DNA of 64,000 bases from JBKBIP01 sp046297495 (GTDB lineage Bacteria; Planctomycetota; Planctomycetia; Gemmatales; Gemmataceae). Made by a program: the position numbers and the translations under genes. The notes under the pieces are model-generated. The model did not search any database. It saw only the letters and a program-made list of their open reading frames with translations, and had not been told where the DNA came from. Shown here in pieces: positions 61,001-64,000 of this stretch; the stretch's first letter is position 1; the number at the start of each line of letters is the position of its first letter. The DNA is taken from the NCBI GenBank assembly GCA_046297495.1, contig JBKBIP010000003.1, forward strand, positions 62,001 through 126,000. The letters run 5' to 3'.

Positions 61001-63461
61001 AGAAATCACCCTGCGTCCCGGCGACAATCTCATCACCATTCAGGCTCGCCACCGCGACGCGTTGGCCGGCTATGAAGACCTGGAAACGACCACGCAATCG
61101 TTTCTCGTCACCTTCCAGCCGCCGCGGATGGTGCTACCGCCGCGCATCACGCTGGAAACCGTGACCCCCGATGGCGCTAATCCCATGACGGTCGAACTGG
61201 GACGTCCTGTGATTGTCTCATCCGCCGTGATCCGTCTTCAGGGCCGCATTCACGCCGAGGAAAACTTGCACCAAGCCCAATTCGGCGATCAGCCGTTGGC
61301 CGGATTCCAAGCGGACAACGCCAAGACCTTTCCCATTGACATGAAGATAACTCTGAAGCCGGGCCGGCAGACGTTCACCTTTTCCGCCAACACCAAGACC
61401 AGCCCGCGCGGCCAAGCGAATGTGATTGTAGAGTATCGGCCCCCTTTGCCCCAGTTGGTGATCACAACGCCGGCGCCGGGAACCGTTGTCCATGACAACG
61501 GCAAAGACGATGGCAATTTGATCCAACTGCAAGGCCGCCTGCTGCCTCTCGCCGACCCACATCCGTACCGCGCGGCCATCTGGGTCAATGACCGATTGAT
61601 GGACGAAGCGCCGCGCATTGACTCTGAACGACAAATCGTGGCCGCTGCGGTGCGTTTACAGCCCGGCGTCAATCGCGTGCAAGTGCGGCTGAGCAACGAA
61701 TGGCACGCCGCCGCCACGTTTGAGACGCAAGTTAGTTATCGCCGACCGCCGCGCATCGTGAGCATGCGCCACTCTCCCGTGGGTGACACACCCCTGGTTG
61801 ATGTCGTGGCCCACGTCGAGACGCCAGCGGACTTGCCGTTGACTCAAGCCGTGTTGAATAGCCGACAGCTGCCGGCTACCGCGATGCAAGTGGAGGAAAA
61901 ACGCCCCACTACCACGCTTTGGAAAGTATCGGCGGCCCAGGTCCCCTTAGAGCAGGGGGACAATGTCTTACGGCTGCTAGTCAGTAATGCCGACGGCCCC
62001 TCTTCGCAACCGGAGACGTTGGCCGTGCGCTACCTGCCGCCTCCCCCGCCCAAGGCCGCCGTCCAATTTCTTGATCCTCAGCGTGATGTCAACGTCGATA
62101 CGCCTACCTACCTCGTGCGCTTTCGTGTCACGTCGGAAAGCCGATTGCGCCATGTCGAATTGCTGCGTGGCGGCGAACGGCTCCATACCGCTTCGGTGGA
62201 AGACGTGACCAAGAACCAGATGGGGCATTATGAAGTGGAAGGCAGCGTGACTGTCTCCCTACAGGTGGGCGCCAACACGCTGCGTCTGGAAGCGCTCAAC
62301 GATGGCGGCGCGCGCGCAACAGCGGCGACCATCAGCTACGCCCCGCCGCCGGTGCGTCTGGTGATTGATCGTTTGGAGTCGCTGGACCCGAAGGGGGGGA
62401 CGTACCAACCGCGCCAGAATCCCGATGGCCGTTTCATCTTCCCCCAGGTGGCCGACGGTCGCCTCAAGCTGCATGGGCGCGTCATTTGGAGCGACGACAC
62501 CGCTCGCCGTGAAGCCGCCGTCAATTGGGTGCATGTGTGGATCAATGGCTTCAAGCAGTTGCCAGCGCCGTTGCCACTGACTTCCATCGGCCAGCCAGAG
62601 CGCCCCTTTGTCGTGGATATTCGCCTGAATCGACGTCATAATAACGTCATTGAAATCAACCTGCCCGAATTGAAGCTGCAAGCCGGGCCGCGCAGCCAGT
62701 GCGAGGTGCTGTTGTGCGAAAACCCGGTGCAAGGACAGCGGCTGCACTTGTTCATCGTGGGAATTGGCAATAGCGATGGCGCCACGCTGACCAAACAAGC
62801 TCTGAACGCCTTGCAAGCCCAACCGCTCGCCGCCAAACCCGGCGTGTACACGGCGTCTCCCACGTTCAGCGAGATCCATCTCCACGGTCCCCTGGTGGGA
62901 GCAAACGCCACGACTGGCAAAATCAACAGCCATTTGATCGCCATTCAACGGGCCATCCGCCAGAACTTCACCCCCGACTCGAAAGACACCCTCAATGATG
63001 TCGTCATGCTCTATTATCAGGGACAAGAACGTATCACCCCGACGGGCCATTACTTCTTAACCAGCGAAAGCGTTTATGATCCCCAGCTGCGCTGGTCGGT
63101 GATTTCTTGTCAACGCTTGCAAAATCTCTTCGCCGATACGCCCGGCGCCAAGGTTTTGCTACTCGATGTGGTTCGGGGAACGGAGAAGCGGCTTGCCCAA
63201 GCCCCGGACCAGTTGCATCAGTGGCCCCAAAATGCTCCCGCCGCCGTGCTCCGTTACGCCTGGGAGGACCCCCAACAAATTCCTGCCAACATTCACTTGC
63301 TGGACACCTTGTCAGACTTGTTGCCCCGCAGCCCGACGCTCTCCGGCCTGGCAGTGGCTCTGCAAGGAACCGCCAGTCAAATCGCCCAGCGTTATCCCTT
63401 GGATTACTGGATCAATGTGCCCGATGTGATGAAAGGGATCGTGGTGGGGAAAGAATCGTGA
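58056..63461 (+). CDS. Giant exported WD40/beta-sandwich protein with inactive caspase-like domain
   Basis: The 1801-residue protein has a signal peptide (KYAFPSLLLTLLLGWPAFSDAQ). WD40 blades follow (SYVTALAFSPDGRRLYAAGFDKVVRVW; GHVATIRSLALSGDGHLLASVADDQTISVW), then a PDZ-like segment near residues 625-710 and RGWIGWNPNGPYDVS, a motif common in WD40-caspase proteins. From about residue 910 it has five or six modules of about 100 residues, each bordered by a Y-x-P-P-P-like linker (near residues 910, 1018, 1125, 1225, 1324 and 1426). The end (about 1564-1795) follows the caspase fold, but the usual YYSGHG reads YYQGQE and the usual DACHSG reads DVVRG. Both catalytic residues are lost. Function is unknown. 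Confidence 0.78.
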   Translation: MKYAFPSLLLTLLLGWPAFSDAQEPVAPPGDKEPVLRLEAGGPTSYVTALAFSPDGRRLYAAGFDKVVRVWELNDQGRFVLNETAYRVPIGPGLNGALNALALSDDERWLAVGGLGVVRGGAGFRQPGLIIPAIGGMTPAMREDEGTIYVFDLKMGTIKLFRGHTGPVLALAFAPAHPHKPPLLVSAAREWNEAKKTYQAAARLWDVDNAKTLAQRADLSKNDELRPSLSAWHGGQALLQVRVAIAWQDGTFRLWDAEPDKGGLWTSADGQYNNTTAYLPSQDRIYTTSFQGFEGQLQARHYTQDNGPPRDPQRRAVFPPQNQVGFFPRALTLLSSRAGGPLDLAAVILRAPARDEEHILTILDLNGQGANFGAVKARMSLWQGSASALSLAAAPGGRHLAVAGDNDHQILVFAVADLLNNLKRPQILHSVGTTFRHVSFVTKDKQTGLLLNEAAEKSSAKPRPPRTGDLIFDFGQRLFTTELQGWSSTAPDMTGWRVQVSPARKNDKGQVLQWAIAVTGSNQGECRITLKPGESVTALALLPTNDKRPTPILALAYLDRYRQPWLVLFNARTAAKVRQLTGHVATIRSLALSGDGHLLASVADDQTISVWSLTDLDKVLDQRGLLEGVAVQDVGGNVRVVEIEDDSPAQGRLAVNALVTGWVHEGKLSPFASARDFYDAISLFRPGQRVMLRVRSAAGQPHQDIELPISQGIDERKPLLSLFVTRAADEKRGWIGWNPNGPYDVSDPQAETYLGWHFNTGQIKEPARFALADQYRKEYLKKDILKYLVARGDLGAALEDWEQGQALPPPRMGLGIDELGPDAATVRGRLLARQMPLTLRMTLENDFPPEKIASARWQFDDQPWRDLDLEAGIDRTADLSQLDWQRGPHLLRVEVKTQETRPQVVVQELPVQYQPPPPVIAFDPAWLQKYAGDKPLQRLEVRDEARFPIIAMARPGRPGESLHVTLRHGDAPAQEVGANIREEITLRPGDNLITIQARHRDALAGYEDLETTTQSFLVTFQPPRMVLPPRITLETVTPDGANPMTVELGRPVIVSSAVIRLQGRIHAEENLHQAQFGDQPLAGFQADNAKTFPIDMKITLKPGRQTFTFSANTKTSPRGQANVIVEYRPPLPQLVITTPAPGTVVHDNGKDDGNLIQLQGRLLPLADPHPYRAAIWVNDRLMDEAPRIDSERQIVAAAVRLQPGVNRVQVRLSNEWHAAATFETQVSYRRPPRIVSMRHSPVGDTPLVDVVAHVETPADLPLTQAVLNSRQLPATAMQVEEKRPTTTLWKVSAAQVPLEQGDNVLRLLVSNADGPSSQPETLAVRYLPPPPPKAAVQFLDPQRDVNVDTPTYLVRFRVTSESRLRHVELLRGGERLHTASVEDVTKNQMGHYEVEGSVTVSLQVGANTLRLEALNDGGARATAATISYAPPPVRLVIDRLESLDPKGGTYQPRQNPDGRFIFPQVADGRLKLHGRVIWSDDTARREAAVNWVHVWINGFKQLPAPLPLTSIGQPERPFVVDIRLNRRHNNVIEINLPELKLQAGPRSQCEVLLCENPVQGQRLHLFIVGIGNSDGATLTKQALNALQAQPLAAKPGVYTASPTFSEIHLHGPLVGANATTGKINSHLIAIQRAIRQNFTPDSKDTLNDVVMLYYQGQERITPTGHYFLTSESVYDPQLRWSVISCQRLQNLFADTPGAKVLLLDVVRGTEKRLAQAPDQLHQWPQNAPAAVLRYAWEDPQQIPANIHLLDTLSDLLPRSPTLSGLAVALQGTASQIAQRYPLDYWINVPDVMKGIVVGKES

Positions 63462-63528
63462 TCAGTAATCAGCGATTCGTAATCAAAGATCCGTGTTTAG
63501 CGAGCAAGCCGCAGGCAAGCCAATTCGC

Positions 63529-64000
63529 TCACAGCATATTCAACGGATCAATGTCCAACGTCCATTCGACGTTCGACGGTGGACGGACGGTGGGAAGGAC
63601 ACGGCGCAGCAATTGATGCAGCAGGCCGGCGCTGGGAGATTGCAGCTGGAAATGATAGCGATAGTACCCCTTGAGCCGAAACACGGGGGCCTCGGCGGGA
63701 CCGAGAAGGCGGAGCGGGGGCGCTTCCCCAGAGGCGGTCAGGGCCGATAGCCCGAGCGCGAACGCATCCGAGAGCCGGTCGGCGCAGGTACGGGCGGCCT
63801 CGGCGTCTCGACTGCGCACCACGAGCCGAGCCAGCCGTTGATAGGGAGGATAGTTATGGGCCTGACGATGGGCCAGCTCCTGGGCCACGAAGCCAGCATA
63901 GTCATGGGCGGCGGCCAAGGTGATGCAGGGATGTTCCGGGTTGAAGGTCTGAATGAGCACCTTGCCGCCGTTCGGCCCGCGCCCGGCTCGGCCCGCGACT
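63529..64000 (-). CDS. priA: Primosomal protein N' (PriA helicase), C-terminal part
   Basis: The frame continues past the window end on the minus strand, so the N-terminal part and start are missing. Visible are VAGRAGRGPNGGKVLIQTFNPEHPCI, the helicase motif VI region where 'QVaGRAGR' ends the motor domain. The family tail HNYPPYQRLARLVVRS, LGPAEAPVFRLKGYYRYHFQLQSPS and VEWTLDIDPLNML follows. PriA restarts stalled replication forks by loading the replicative helicase. The stop codon lies 67 bases from that of the giant protein, with which it converges. Confidence 0.93.
   Translation of the reverse strand, partial: VAGRAGRGPNGGKVLIQTFNPEHPCITLAAAHDYAGFVAQELAHRQAHNYPPYQRLARLVVRSRDAEAARTCADRLSDAFALGLSALTASGEAPPLRLLGPAEAPVFRLKGYYRYHFQLQSPSAGLLHQLLRRVLPTVRPPSNVEWTLDIDPLNML

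Overview
The window is GC-rich bacterial chromosome that reads as a planctomycete, most likely of the Gemmata group. This is inferred from gene content, not from a marker-gene search. The content includes a sulfatase with a C-T-P-T-R active site, a DUF1501 protein, a flotillin (FloA) cluster with two NfeD proteins, a secretin with a glycine-rich insert, WD40-repeat exported proteins, a Uma2 fragment, a planctomycete-type REP-associated transposase, and many large exported proteins of unknown function. No rRNA, tRNA or CRISPR array was seen. One run of 99 N lies at 17817-17915, inside an ABC ATPase gene.

Layout. 1-1.3 kb: the end of mobA facing the cobaltochelatase gene cbiX. 1.4-8 kb (minus): sulfatase, a proline-rich membrane protein, floA, a small protein and two nfeD genes. 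8.4-12.8 kb (minus): a hypothetical protein, a CobW-type GTPase, a transglutaminase-like protein, an aquaporin remnant and a LmbE-type deacetylase. 13-18.1 kb (minus): an ABC exporter set of ATPase, permease and a membrane-anchored partner. 18.3-22.3 kb (plus): a two-domain kinase-like protein, an exported protein and RNase D. 22.4-27.9 kb (minus): a TPR lipoprotein, a secretin, a small PilP-like exported protein and a WD40 protein. 28-31.1 kb (minus): an ATP-cone protein resembling an anaerobic ribonucleotide reductase without its catalytic centre, next to nrdR, then a BON-like protein and csrA. 31.7-42.5 kb (minus): an ABC half-transporter-like protein with a degenerate ATPase domain, an ABC-2 permease, acyP, nadK, dxs, ispA, xseB, xseA and mnmA; the xseB-ispA-dxs order is the classic isoprenoid arrangement. 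42.6-50.3 kb: cbiB, a phospholipid-methyltransferase-like gene overlapping it tail to tail, a zinc-ribbon membrane protein, an M24 peptidase, the DUF1501 protein, maf, a family 9 glycosyltransferase and a receiver-like protein. 50.6-55 kb (plus): a sugar-metabolism group (cupin/PMI-like, TIM-barrel isomerase, Gfo/Idh oxidoreductase) interrupted by a REP transposase unit and a Uma2 fragment. 55.1-57.7 kb (minus): ftsH and a NUDIX hydrolase. 58-63.5 kb (plus): an 1801-residue exported WD40/beta-sandwich/caspase-like protein. The window ends inside priA.

A recurring theme is proteins that keep a recognisable fold but have lost catalytic residues: tandem ClpP-like domains in the long NfeD, the ABC ATPase domain at 31.7-33.9 kb, the NrdD-like protein beside nrdR, the receiver domain at 50 kb and the caspase-like domain of the giant protein. 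These, together with several families of intergenic palindromes, are the main items for follow-up.
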